Assembly (NCBI GenBank): GCA_963753245.1
Contig: CAVWBK010000002.1
Span: 434,001 to 498,000 of the forward strand
Reading direction: 5' to 3'
Source of the DNA: VRUE01 sp963753245
Lineage (GTDB): Bacteria; Actinomycetota; Thermoleophilia; Solirubrobacterales; 70-9
DNA length: 64,000 nucleotides
Shown here: piece after piece, positions 1 to 7,447 of the stretch
Layout of the letters: every line of letters starts with the position of its first letter
How positions within the stretch are numbered: the stretch's first letter is position 1
Notes under the pieces: model-generated
What the model saw: the letters and a program-made list of their open reading frames with translations, nothing else
What the model was told of the DNA's origin: nothing
The model's database searches: none
Program-made: the position numbers and the translations under genes

Positions 1-2
1 GC

Positions 3-119
3 GAAATGCAGCTCTCGGTCTCGACGATCCGCACCCATCTTCATAACGTCTACGGCAAGATCGGCGCCGTCGATCGCGCCCAGGCCGTGCTCACGGCCCG
101 CGACAGAGGCTGGATCTGA
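3..119 (+). CDS. C-terminal end of a LuxR-type response regulator (partial)
   Basis: The window opens inside a gene. The last 38 codons before the TGA encode the recognition helix and following helix of a LuxR/GerE DNA-binding domain: the motif VSTIRTHLHNVYGKIGAVDR is the usual V-x-T-H-x-x-x-I-x-K-L-x-x-x-x-R pattern. Only this HTH is visible, so the sensor or receiver part and the regulated genes are unknown. The next gene, on the opposite strand, is another LuxR-family regulator, so two related regulators lie tail to tail, which hints at duplication. Confidence 0.75.
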   Translation, partial: EMQLSVSTIRTHLHNVYGKIGAVDRAQAVLTARDRGWI

Positions 120-130
120 GCTCCTGGGCG

Positions 131-766
131 CTACTCGATCAGTGACTCGCGCAAGCCGATTGCCACCGCGTGGGTCCGGTTGCGGGCACCGAGGCGAGCG
201 ATCACATTCTTGGTGTGGGTCTTCACCGTTTCTTCGCTGAGTCCGAGTTCGCGAGCGGCCACCGTGGTCGATTCGCCATTGGCAAGCAACTGCAGGATCT
301 CGCGTTGGCGCCGGGTGAGCTTGCCGCGGCTGCCGGGTGGCGGCACGGCGGGGTCGACGAAACTCTCCTGGGCGAGGGCAGCGCGTACGGCGCGCTCGAG
401 CTGATCGGCGCCGGCGGTGCGCGCAACGAAGGCGCTAGCACCGGCCTGCAGGGCGCTGTTGGCGAGGTGTCGCTCGGCGCGCTCGCCGTGAGCGACGATT
501 CCGAGCGCCGGTTCGGCTTTGCGCAATGCGCGGATGGTCTCGTTGCCGCCCAGCGCCGGGCCGGCGTCCTCACTGGGCCGGCGCATATCAACAATCGCGA
601 CGTCAAAGTTGCCAACGTCACGGACCAGCTCGACAGCCTCGGCGCGAGTGGCCAGTTCTTCGACCTCAAAGTCGTCTTGGAGCGCTTTGCGCACCCCGAG
701 TCGCACGAGCGGGTGCCCGTCGATGACTAGACAATGTGGGCGCTCGCTCAGTGGGGGTCCGATCAA
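131..766 (-). CDS. NarL/FixJ-family response regulator (REC + LuxR HTH)
   Basis: This is a two-domain transcription regulator. The receiver domain starts at the strand CLVIDGHPLVRLGV. Its acidic pocket is reduced to one Asp (DG instead of the usual DD), and the likely phospho-acceptor Asp is in VAIVDMRRP. A LuxR HTH follows near the C-terminus (LTRRQREILQLLANGES ... EETVKTHTKNVIARLG). I chose the TTG at 766 because it puts about ten residues before the receiver. A longer GTG start at 877 would overlap the divergent Rrf2 gene and adds sequence unlike a receiver. No histidine kinase is adjacent, so the partner is unknown. The family is clear; the function is not. Confidence 0.8.
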   Translation of the reverse strand: MIGPPLSERPHCLVIDGHPLVRLGVRKALQDDFEVEELATRAEAVELVRDVGNFDVAIVDMRRPSEDAGPALGGNETIRALRKAEPALGIVAHGERAERHLANSALQAGASAFVARTAGADQLERAVRAALAQESFVDPAVPPPGSRGKLTRRQREILQLLANGESTTVAARELGLSEETVKTHTKNVIARLGARNRTHAVAIGLRESLIE

Positions 767-863
767 GTCGCGGTTGGAGGCATTCGCGGCACCGGCGGGA
801 AAACCGGCACCGCGGATCGATCCTAACCGAGCCGGGTCCGTGAGGTGCGGTAGAAATGTTGGG

Positions 864-1262
864 GTGATCTCGATCACCTCGAAGTCGCGCTACGCGGTGG
901 TGGCCATGGCCGAGCTTGCCCGCTCGGGCGATCGCCCAGTCCCAATCAAGGAGCTCGCGGAGCGCCGCAAAATCCCTGAGCAGTTTCTCGAGCAGCTCTT
1001 TTCGACCCTGCGCCGAGCTGGGCTTCTGACCAGTCACCGGGGGATGAAAGGCGGCTACACACTCTCGCGGCCAGCCGAAGAGATCACGGTGCTCGAGGTG
1101 GTCCAGGCGCTCGATGGCAAGGTAGGCCAAGAAGCCGATGAGGCCGGCGGGATCTGGGGCGAGGGCGTCAGCGCCCTGCGCAAGGTCTTCGGGCAGACCA
1201 CGATCGCCGAAGTGGCCCGCCGCGAGGCCGCCGAGGCGGGCTCGGGGATGTATTTCATCTGA
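864..1262 (+). CDS. Rrf2-family transcriptional regulator lacking cysteines (CymR-like)
   Basis: A 132-residue winged-helix protein with the Rrf2 pattern: SKSRYAVVAMAELA at the N-terminus, then IKELAERRKIPEQFLEQLF as the HTH, and GGYTLSRPAEEITVLEVVQA as the wing. Rrf2 proteins include IscR and NsrR (Fe-S sensors) and CymR (cysteine metabolism). The three Fe-S ligand cysteines are absent; there is no cysteine in the whole protein, so it should not bind a cluster. With cysK-cysE 1.5 kb downstream, a CymR-like role is an inference. The GTG start has no Shine-Dalgarno; a TAGAAA hexamer lies 7 nt before it, which suits a leaderless transcript. Confidence 0.85.
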   Translation: MISITSKSRYAVVAMAELARSGDRPVPIKELAERRKIPEQFLEQLFSTLRRAGLLTSHRGMKGGYTLSRPAEEITVLEVVQALDGKVGQEADEAGGIWGEGVSALRKVFGQTTIAEVARREAAEAGSGMYFI

Positions 1263-1295
1263 GGCGCAGGGTCAGAGCGTCTACCTTGACTGTCG

Positions 1296-1466
1296 ATGTC
1301 CCCGTTCCGACAGTCCGACCCGCCGCTTCTGGAGGTTCTCGCGCTCGTCTTTCTCGCGGCGGTGATCTGGTACATCTTCTTCGGCATCCCACTGGCCATG
1401 TTGATCGGCCTTCTGTTCCTCTCGGTAGGCGCCAAGCTCGCATACAGCTGGCGCAGGCGTCCTTAG
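1296..1466 (+). CDS. Small membrane protein of 56 residues
   Basis: A short frame with an ATG start and TAG stop. It encodes a polar N-terminus (MSPFRQSDPP), a long hydrophobic stretch at residues 11-44 that could form two membrane segments (around LALVFLAAVIWYIFFGIP and LAMLIGLLFLSVGAKL), and a basic end SWRRRP. This is the positive-inside arrangement of a real small membrane protein. A TACCTT hexamer 8 nt before the ATG would fit a near-leaderless promoter. It follows the Rrf2 gene by 33 bases. No family is recognised; a chance frame is possible, but the hydrophobicity is hard to get by accident in such GC-rich DNA. Confidence 0.55.
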   Translation: MSPFRQSDPPLLEVLALVFLAAVIWYIFFGIPLAMLIGLLFLSVGAKLAYSWRRRP

Positions 1467-1547
1467 GGCTGGCTTGGGCCAGGCCCTGGGGTGGTGTCCC
1501 CCATGCGGGGATGCGCCAAGCAAGGCAGCGGCGGGGCCGGTCTGCTC

Positions 1548-1634
1548 TCGCCAGATCCGCTCGAAGCCGCCCGTCTGTCGGCCAGCGGCGAAGAGGGCTT
1601 GGCGATAGCCGAACAGCACGTCATCCTTGGTCAT
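1548..1634 (-). pseudogene. Possible 5' stub of an IS481-like transposase gene
   Basis: On the minus strand an ATG at 1634 is preceded by a strong Shine-Dalgarno (AGAGGAG) and followed by MTKDDVLFGYRQALF. From memory this resembles the conserved N-terminus of helix-turn-helix transposases of the IS481 type in actinobacteria. After about 15 residues the similarity stops: the expected HTH (VSEACR...VHRSTYY style) and DDE domain are missing and the frame runs into low-complexity residues. I read it as a deletion remnant. The match is to a short segment only, so confidence is low. Confidence 0.35.
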
Positions 1635-1692
1635 GCGACTCCTCTTTCTGAACTTCATTGGCGTGAAGGCAGGAGCCTGAGTCGCAGCGCGG

Positions 1693-1724
1693 ACAGCCCC
1701 CGACCCAGCTGGGTCGGGGGCTGT
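1693..1724. terminator. Perfect 32-bp palindrome, likely bidirectional terminator
   Basis: The arms are 16 bp each and perfectly complementary, centred on AGCT, from ACAGCCCCCGACCCAG at 1693-1708 to its exact complement at 1709-1724. As RNA it folds into a very stable GC hairpin on either strand. It lies upstream of the minus-strand stub and downstream of the small membrane protein. It may be a terminator of either side or an element carried with the mobile remnant. Confidence 0.55.
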
Positions 1725-1971
1725 CTCGCTTGAAGAGCTATCGATCTCCCGGGAAGTGTCGGGAGAACTTGGAGTCAGCGCACGTTAGATCGCACTTGTC
1801 TCTATCGCCCTATGCACCGGATTTCTCCACCTGAGGGGCAGCGGCTCAAAGCGAGCAGACGGCGGGTCTGGGCAGAGGCACCGTAGGCGAGTGATACGGA
1901 GCTCGCCTGTGGGGAGGGTCTGACCCGCGGTATACGGTTGCCCAACGCCCCGCAAGCCCAGAGGAGAGGCC
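1725..1971 (+). promoter_or_regulatory. Gene-free stretch with a hairpin and the promoter of the next gene
   Basis: No convincing gene is seen here. A 7-bp stem-loop lies at 1745-1766 (TCTCCCG / CGGGAGA, 8-nt loop). Near the right end a TATACG hexamer at about 1931-1936 could be the -10 of the exported protein that starts at 1972, leaving a leader of about 30 nt that ends in a good Shine-Dalgarno (AGAGGAG). The rest shows no structure that I can interpret. Confidence 0.4.
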
Positions 1972-2745
1972 ATGTTGGAGAAACTCAATCCCCGTCGCTC
2001 GCCAGCGACGGTTGTCGCAATCGTCGCCCTGATCGCTGCCCTAGGTGGCACCGCGATCGCCGCTGGTGGTTTCACCGCGAAGCAGAAGAAGCAGGTGAAG
2101 AAGATCGCGACCAAGGTGTTTGACTCCAACATCAGCGGAGCCTCGGTCGCCCATGCCGGTAGCGCCGACACGGCAGCCAAGGCGACTACGGCGAACACGG
2201 CCAGCAAGGCGACCACGGCCGACTCGGCCACCAAGGCCAATACCGCGACAAAATCCGGCGAAGCGGAAAAACTCGGCGGCCTCGGCGCCGCGGCCTACCA
2301 GCGGAAGATCAAAGGGGCCTGTCCGCCACCGGAATCGCTGGCCGTAATCGGAAACGAAGGTGAAGTCACCTGCACGACACCGGTCAGGGCGATCCGGATG
2401 AGTCCCCCGAGCGGAGAAAATGAGGCCGTAAACCTCGGCGATGAATTGCAGCTTCTCACCGTTTGCCATGACGGCGGCCAGGTGATGATGGACTTCCAGA
2501 ACCTTGGCTCTACGGCGGGCACGCTGAACTGGTTCTATGGCGACTCCGAAGGAGCCCACGCGAGCGGCGCGAGTCTGCCTGCGGGTGGAGAATCGACCTT
2601 CTCCTTCCTCAGTCCTGGACCGACACGAATCGAGGGCCAGTTCATCTACGCATTGCCGGGCGCCGTGATGACGGTGAATCTTCACGCCTTCGATGCCGGT
2701 GCCTCCTGTGAAGTTCGCGGCACGGTCGAGGCGGCCAACGGTTAG
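1972..2745 (+). CDS. Exported protein with a small-residue (A/T/S/K) repeat stalk
   Basis: A 257-residue protein of unknown function. A basic N-terminus with RRSP precedes one hydrophobic segment (ATVVAIVALIAALGGTAIAA, residues 10-29) that serves as signal peptide or anchor. Residues about 50-95 are a stalk built of short A-x-x-A and T-A-x-K-A repeats, which suggests a coiled or fibrous stem. The C-terminal 150 residues, with three or four cysteines, look like a compact beta-rich domain. The same architecture recurs in the protein at 47999-48802. Glutamate is mostly written GAA, unlike neighbouring cytoplasmic genes. An SD (AGAGGAG) precedes the ATG. It is probably outside the membrane; the role is unknown. 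Confidence 0.75.
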   Translation: MLEKLNPRRSPATVVAIVALIAALGGTAIAAGGFTAKQKKQVKKIATKVFDSNISGASVAHAGSADTAAKATTANTASKATTADSATKANTATKSGEAEKLGGLGAAAYQRKIKGACPPPESLAVIGNEGEVTCTTPVRAIRMSPPSGENEAVNLGDELQLLTVCHDGGQVMMDFQNLGSTAGTLNWFYGDSEGAHASGASLPAGGESTFSFLSPGPTRIEGQFIYALPGAVMTVNLHAFDAGASCEVRGTVEAANG

Positions 2746-2791
2746 CCGCTCGCGCGAGAGCCGCCTCAGCGGCTGCGGATACGAGCGGCGC

Positions 2792-2797
2792 TAGGGT
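2792..2797 (+). promoter_or_regulatory. -10 element of cysK (leaderless type)
   Basis: TAGGGT ends 7 nt before the cysK ATG at 2805, and no Shine-Dalgarno is present, so transcription would start at or next to the start codon. The same arrangement precedes several other housekeeping genes in this window. Confidence 0.5.
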
Positions 2798-2804
2798 CCG
2801 CGGG

Positions 2805-3728
2805 ATGCGAATCGGGGCGGAGGCTTCGGCGACGGTCGGGAATACCCCGCTGGTCGCCCTCCATCGGCTTGCCGAGGGCCTTGGGGCGGAGGTTTGCGCA
2901 AAGCTCGAGTACTTCAACCCGGGCGGCTCGGTCAAGGACCGAATTGGGGTGGCGATGATCGACGCCGCCGAGGAGGAGGGTCTGGTCAGGCCCGGTCGCT
3001 CGGTGATCGTCGAGCCAACCAGCGGCAACACCGGGATCGCGCTGGCGATGGTCTGTGCGGCGCGCGGCTATGAGCTGATCCTCACCCTGCCGGAGGGGAT
3101 GAGTCGGGAGCGGGGGAAGCTGCTGCGCGCCTACGGTGCGGAGGTCCGCGAGACGCCATCGCTGGGAGGGATGACCGAGGCGGTCGACCTGGCGATGGAG
3201 ATCCGCGAGCAGCGCAAGGCCTTCATGCCCCAGCAGTTCTCCAACCCGGCCAACCCCGCGGTGCACCGGCGCACGACCGCGGAGGAGATCTGGCGTGACA
3301 CCGATGGCGAGGTCGGCGCCTTCGTCGCCGGTGTCGGTACCGGGGGGACGATCACCGGGGTCGGGCGGATGCTGAAGGAGAGAGCGCCCGGGGCTCTGGT
3401 CGTTGCGGTCGAGCCCGCCGCTTCGCCGGTGCTCAGCGGCGGGCCGCCGGGCCCCCACAAAATCCAGGGGATCGGCGCCGGCTTCCTGCCCGAGGCCTAT
3501 GACCCCTCTGTGGTCGATGAGACGATCGCGGTTTCCGATGAGGATGCCCTGGAGACCGCGCGCCTCGTCGCCGGGCGCGAGGGAATCCTCGCCGGGATCT
3601 CGGCTGGGGCGAACATCAATGCGGCGCTCAGGGTGGCCGCGCGCCCAGAGATGGCCGGCCGGCGGGTGGTGACGATCGTCTGCGATTCGGGCGAGCGCTA
3701 CATGTCCCTACCCTTCTTTGCACCGTGA
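2805..3728 (+). CDS. cysK: Cysteine synthase (O-acetylserine sulfhydrylase)
   Basis: A PLP enzyme that joins O-acetylserine and sulfide to make cysteine in the cytoplasm. Visible motifs are the substrate loop and Schiff-base lysine in NPGGSVKDR (residues ~39-47), the asparagine/threonine substrate motif PTSGNTGIALA (~70), the PLP-phosphate loop GVGTGGTITG (~172) and the C-terminal GISAGANINAA and CDSGERY motifs. The length of 307 aa is normal. The stop overlaps the GTG start of cysE (GTGA), so the two are translationally coupled, which suits the CysE-CysK enzyme pair. The ATG is preceded by a TAGGGT -10 and no SD. A cystathionine beta-synthase-like activity is the only close alternative. Confidence 0.95.
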   Translation: MRIGAEASATVGNTPLVALHRLAEGLGAEVCAKLEYFNPGGSVKDRIGVAMIDAAEEEGLVRPGRSVIVEPTSGNTGIALAMVCAARGYELILTLPEGMSRERGKLLRAYGAEVRETPSLGGMTEAVDLAMEIREQRKAFMPQQFSNPANPAVHRRTTAEEIWRDTDGEVGAFVAGVGTGGTITGVGRMLKERAPGALVVAVEPAASPVLSGGPPGPHKIQGIGAGFLPEAYDPSVVDETIAVSDEDALETARLVAGREGILAGISAGANINAALRVAARPEMAGRRVVTIVCDSGERYMSLPFFAP

Positions 3729-4459
3729 GCCGATTCAAGAGGGTGCTCGAAGAGGTGAGAAACGACGTCGCGGCGGCGCGCGATCGCGACCCTGCCGCTA
3801 GGGGGGTCTCGAGCTTCGAGATCCTGACCAGCTGGGCGGGCGTCCAGGCGCTGCTCGCTCACCGCATTGCCCACGCCCTGCGCGAGGCTGGTGTACCGAT
3901 CGCGCCCCGCGCGATCGCCTATCTCTCGCGAGCGATCACCGGGGTTGAGATTCACCCGGCGGCACGGATCGGCGGCGAGTTCTTCATCGACCATGGCTCC
4001 GGAGTGGTGATCGGGGAGACCGCCGAGATCGGCGCGCGGGTCACCCTCTACCAGGGTGTCACGCTCGGCGGTACCGGCTTTCAGCGCGGCAAGCGACATC
4101 CGACCCTCGGCGACGACGTGACCGTCGGCTCCGGCGCCAAGCTGCTCGGGCCGATCACGGTCGGCGTCGGCGCCAAGGTCGGCGCCAACACGGTGGTCGT
4201 CGAGGACGTGCCCGCGAGCTCGACGGTTATCGGCAACCCGGGCCACGCCGTCAAGATCGAGGGCAGACGGGTTGAGGGGCCCGACGCCGACTGGATTCAC
4301 CTTCCCGACCCGATCGCCGAGGCGATCAAAGCTCTGTCGACGCGAATCGCCGAGGTCGAGCGGCGACTCGCCGAGCTCGATGGCGCCGGCTCAGAGGATG
4401 GCGGGGCCGGGGGGGCGGAGATCGGGCCCCGCACCGGCCGCTCCTCGGCCGGCGGTTAG
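3725..4459 (+). CDS. cysE: Serine O-acetyltransferase
   Basis: Transfers acetyl from acetyl-CoA to L-serine, giving the substrate of the cysteine synthase encoded just upstream. After an alpha-helical N-terminus (TSWAGVQALLAHRIAHALRE) comes the left-handed beta-helix: IHPAARIGGEFFIDHGSGVVIGETAEIG with the catalytic Asp-His, then VTLYQGVTLGGTG and further hexapeptide turns, ending at GNPGHAVK near residue 178. A helical, then Gly/Ala-rich tail brings the length to 244 aa, close to the usual size. The GTG start overlaps the cysK stop. In other bacteria the C-terminal end of CysE inserts into CysK; here the tail ends TGRSSAGG and lacks the usual terminal Ile, so that complex may not form. Confidence 0.93.
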   Translation: MSRFKRVLEEVRNDVAAARDRDPAARGVSSFEILTSWAGVQALLAHRIAHALREAGVPIAPRAIAYLSRAITGVEIHPAARIGGEFFIDHGSGVVIGETAEIGARVTLYQGVTLGGTGFQRGKRHPTLGDDVTVGSGAKLLGPITVGVGAKVGANTVVVEDVPASSTVIGNPGHAVKIEGRRVEGPDADWIHLPDPIAEAIKALSTRIAEVERRLAELDGAGSEDGGAGGAEIGPRTGRSSAGG

Positions 4460-4485
4460 GCGCAAATGGGCCGGGCCTTTGCGCC
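4459..4485 (+). terminator. Stem-loop after cysE
   Basis: GGCGCAAA at 4459-4466 pairs perfectly with TTTGCGCC at 4478-4485 around an 11-nt GC loop, starting on the last base of the cysE stop codon. No strong U-tract follows. It is a probable terminator for cysKE. Confidence 0.5.
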
Positions 4486-4539
4486 GGGGGCTGAGATAGC
4501 CTGCCGCCACCCAGTTTCGCACCCTATGAAAGGACTTTT

Positions 4540-5142
4540 GTGAGCAAGGGCCGCCTCCTTATCCCGGTCTTCGTCCTCGCCATCGCCTCGGCATTCGCGC
4601 TCAGCGCCTGTGGGAGCAGCGGCAATAGCGACGAAAGCAATATCGAAGAAGCGATCGAAACCTCGGCGACGAGCACCTCACCCTCCGTCTGCACCGAATT
4701 CAGCACCCAGAACTTCGTCGAACAGACCAGCAGCGAAAGCGGCTCCGGTGCCGTCAAGAAGTGCGAAGAAGAACAGAAGGAAGGCAACGGTAAGGCGGAA
4801 TCGGTGGAAGTTTCAAACATCGCGGTGAACGGCGAAAAGGCGACCGCCGAAGCCGCGCTCACGGGCGGCACGTTCAATGGCCAGACCCTGGAAGTTGAAC
4901 TCGTCGAAGAAGAAGGAAAGTGGAAATTGAACGAACTCACCGGCTTCGCCTCTTTCAACGCCGCCAAGTTCGCCGCATCCTTTCGCCAGGTCCTGGAAGC
5001 CGAATCGGAAAAGATCCCGGCGACCGTGACCAGCTGCATCGTCGAAAACGTCGAAGAAGCCTCACAGGAAGAAGTCGAAGAACTTGTCCTCAACGGCTCC
5101 AGCAACGGGTTCGTGAAAATCGCCGAAGGCTGCCAGAAGTAG
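4540..5142 (+). CDS. Lipoprotein of unknown function
   Basis: The 200-residue product starts with GTG after an SD (GAAAGGA). It has a signal peptide of about 23 residues ending in the lipobox LSAC, so Cys24 should be lipidated and the protein anchored outside the membrane. The mature part is acidic (32 glutamates), with a Ser/Glu-rich linker followed by a mixed alpha/beta domain that contains GKWKLNELTGFASFNA, reminiscent of small stress or nutrient-binding lipoproteins but not assignable. All 32 glutamate codons are GAA and none is GAG by my count, whereas adjacent cysE has 1 GAA to about 15 GAG. A TAGCCT at 4497-4502 is a likely -10, which leaves a short leader. Confidence 0.8.
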   Translation: MSKGRLLIPVFVLAIASAFALSACGSSGNSDESNIEEAIETSATSTSPSVCTEFSTQNFVEQTSSESGSGAVKKCEEEQKEGNGKAESVEVSNIAVNGEKATAEAALTGGTFNGQTLEVELVEEEGKWKLNELTGFASFNAAKFAASFRQVLEAESEKIPATVTSCIVENVEEASQEEVEELVLNGSSNGFVKIAEGCQK

Positions 5143-5160
5143 CGGTCTAGGCCCGCCTCG

Positions 5161-5190
5161 CCCGCCGAGCGTCTGGCTATGCTCGGCGGG
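5161..5190 (+). terminator. Stem-loop spanning the pcrA promoter region
   Basis: CCCGCCGAGC at 5161-5170 and GCTCGGCGGG at 5181-5190 form a perfect 10-bp stem with a 10-nt loop. It may end the lipoprotein transcript. Its loop and right arm hold TATGCT (5178-5183), a good -10 for pcrA, and its last base is the first base of the pcrA GTG. Confidence 0.5.
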
Positions 5191-7445
5191 TGGCCTTTCA
5201 GTCAGAGCCTGAGCCGGTTCCCGGTGGCGAGCGCGCCCTGGATGCGGCTCCCACCGAGGTTGGTGCCGATCGCGCCGAGCGACTCCTCGGCGATCTGAAT
5301 CAGCCCCAGCGCGAGGCCGTGCGCCACGGCGAGGGCCCTCTGCTGGTGATCGCCGGCGCCGGTTCGGGCAAGACCCGGGTCCTTACTCACAGGATCGCCT
5401 ACCTGTTGGCCACTGAGGCGGCCAGGCCGGGGGAGATCCTCGCGATCACCTTCACCAACAAGGCCGCCGCGGAGATGCGCGAGCGAGTCGGCGAGCTGAT
5501 CGGGCGCTCGGTGCGGGCGATGTGGGTGACGACCTTTCATTCCGCCTGTGCGCGGATGCTGCGCGCGGACGCCGAGCGCCTCGGCTACTCGCGCAGCTTC
5601 ACGATCTATGACGAGGCCGACTCGCTGCGCATGCTGAAGCGCTGCATGAATGAGGTTGGTGTCGACCCCAAACGCTTTCCCCCACGCGCGCTGCGCGCCC
5701 AGATCAGCGGTGCCAAGAATCAGCTGATCGATGCCGGTGCCTACGCCCAAGCCCAGGGCAACGTCTTCGAGGAGGCCGCGGCTGAGGTCTATGAGCTCTA
5801 CGAAAAACGCATGCTCGCCGCCAACGCGATGGATTTCGATGATCTGCTCGTGCGCACCGTCAACGCTTTGGAGCTCTTCGCGGAGGTGCGCGAGCGCTGG
5901 CGGCGCACCTTCCGCCACGTCTTGGTCGACGAGTATCAGGACACCAACCACGCTCAGTACCGGCTTCTGCAACTGCTCTCCTCCGAGCACGGGAACCTGA
6001 TGGTCGTCGGCGACGAGGACCAGTCGATCTATGGCTTCAGACACGCCGACATCCGCAACATCCTCGACTTCGAGCGCGATTTCCCCGAGGCTCAAGTGGT
6101 CAAGCTCGAGCAGAACTATCGCTCGACGCAGACGATTCTCTCCGCCGCAAACGCCGTCGTCTCCCGCAACCGCGAACGCCGCGAGAAGCGGCTCTGGACC
6201 GAGGTGCAGGGCGGCGAGCTGGTGCAGCTCGCCGAGGTTGGCGATGAGCACGAGGAGGCGCGCTGGGTCGCCGGTGAGATCCAGCGTCTCGGCGAAGAGG
6301 ATGGGGTGCGGCGCGAGGACGTCGCCGTCTTTTACCGGACCAACGCGATGAGCCGGGTGCTCGAGGACACCCTGGTCCGCTTCGAGCTGCCATACCAGGT
6401 GATCGGCGGCACCAAGTTCTATGAGCGGGCCGAGATCAAGGACGCGGTTGCCTACCTCAGCCTGCTGATCAACCCCTCCGACCAGGTTTCATTTGCCCGC
6501 GCCGTCAACTCTCCGCGGCGCGGGATTGGCAGCACGACCCAGGGTCGGATCGCCGCCCACGCCAACACCACCGGCCTGCCGATCTGGGAGGTCGTCGGCC
6601 AGGTGGAGGCTGTGCCCGGACTGGGCGCCGCGGCGCTCAAGGCGATCGCGCGTTTCCACGAGACGATCGAGTCGCTCGCCGAACGGGCGCGCGCTGGCGT
6701 CGCGGTGGCGGAGCTGGTCGAGGCGATGCTGCACGAGACGGGCTACCTGGAGGCGCTTGAAGCCGAGCGCACGATCGAAGCGGAGGGTCGGGTCGAGAAC
6801 CTCGAGGAGCTGATTGGCGTGGCGGCGGAGTTCGACGCCAACCGCGAGCTCGAGGGTGACGGTGCAGCACCGCCGCTGGAGGAGTTTCTGCAGCAGATCT
6901 CCCTGGTCAGCGACCAGGACTCGATTGAGGACAAGGAGGAGCAGATCACGCTGATGACGCTCCATAACGCCAAGGGCCTTGAGTACGACACCGTCTTCAT
7001 CGTCGGCTGCGAGGAGGGCTCCTTTCCCCACGCCCGCGCCCTCGAAGAGGGCGGCGAGGAGGAGGAGCGGCGCCTCTGTTACGTCGGAATCACCCGCGCC
7101 CGACGGCGCCTCTACATGACCTGGGCCCGCGAACGCAGGCTCTTCGGCCGAGCTGAGCGCAACCTGCCGTCGCGCTTTGTCGATGAGCTACCGGCCGAGC
7201 TGACCGAGAGCCATGGAGCTGGCGGCGGCGCGGCGAGCGGCTGGGATGCGGCGGTGGCCAGTGCGGTGGCGGTCGATCCCGGACCGGCGCTTGAGCTGCA
7301 GACCGGCGACGATGTGACCCACGCCAGTTTCGGCGACGGCGTGGTGACCGCCGTTGAGCCTGGTGGGGTGGTCGTCGTGCGATTCTCCGGCGATGGCTCC
7401 GAGCGCAAGCTGATGGCCGACTACGCGCCGATTCGCAAGAGGTAG
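5190..7445 (+). CDS. pcrA: UvrD/PcrA-type ATP-dependent DNA helicase
   Basis: A superfamily 1A 3'-5' helicase for repair and replication-fork maintenance. All motifs are in order: Q motif LNQPQREAV (~36), Walker A GAGSGKT (~56), motif Ia TFTNKAAAEMRERV, motif II DEYQDT (~247), motif III GDEDQSIYGFRHAD, motif IV QNYRST, motif V TLHNAKGLEYD and motif VI VGITRARRRLYMT. The C-terminal 50 residues (TGDDVTHASFGDGVV) form the Tudor-like domain typical of PcrA, which in other bacteria contacts RNA polymerase. At 751 aa the protein is full length. It starts with GTG without SD, TATGCT lying 6 nt upstream, so it is probably leaderless. folD follows after 2 nt. Confidence 0.95.
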   Translation: MAFQSEPEPVPGGERALDAAPTEVGADRAERLLGDLNQPQREAVRHGEGPLLVIAGAGSGKTRVLTHRIAYLLATEAARPGEILAITFTNKAAAEMRERVGELIGRSVRAMWVTTFHSACARMLRADAERLGYSRSFTIYDEADSLRMLKRCMNEVGVDPKRFPPRALRAQISGAKNQLIDAGAYAQAQGNVFEEAAAEVYELYEKRMLAANAMDFDDLLVRTVNALELFAEVRERWRRTFRHVLVDEYQDTNHAQYRLLQLLSSEHGNLMVVGDEDQSIYGFRHADIRNILDFERDFPEAQVVKLEQNYRSTQTILSAANAVVSRNRERREKRLWTEVQGGELVQLAEVGDEHEEARWVAGEIQRLGEEDGVRREDVAVFYRTNAMSRVLEDTLVRFELPYQVIGGTKFYERAEIKDAVAYLSLLINPSDQVSFARAVNSPRRGIGSTTQGRIAAHANTTGLPIWEVVGQVEAVPGLGAAALKAIARFHETIESLAERARAGVAVAELVEAMLHETGYLEALEAERTIEAEGRVENLEELIGVAAEFDANRELEGDGAAPPLEEFLQQISLVSDQDSIEDKEEQITLMTLHNAKGLEYDTVFIVGCEEGSFPHARALEEGGEEEERRLCYVGITRARRRLYMTWARERRLFGRAERNLPSRFVDELPAELTESHGAGGGAASGWDAAVASAVAVDPGPALELQTGDDVTHASFGDGVVTAVEPGGVVVVRFSGDGSERKLMADYAPIRKR

Positions 7446-7447
7446 GG

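Noticed and set aside
170..730. Plus-strand open frame of 186 codons opposite the response regulator
   Set aside because: The minus strand encodes clear REC and LuxR domains; the plus frame is its mirror with no domain.
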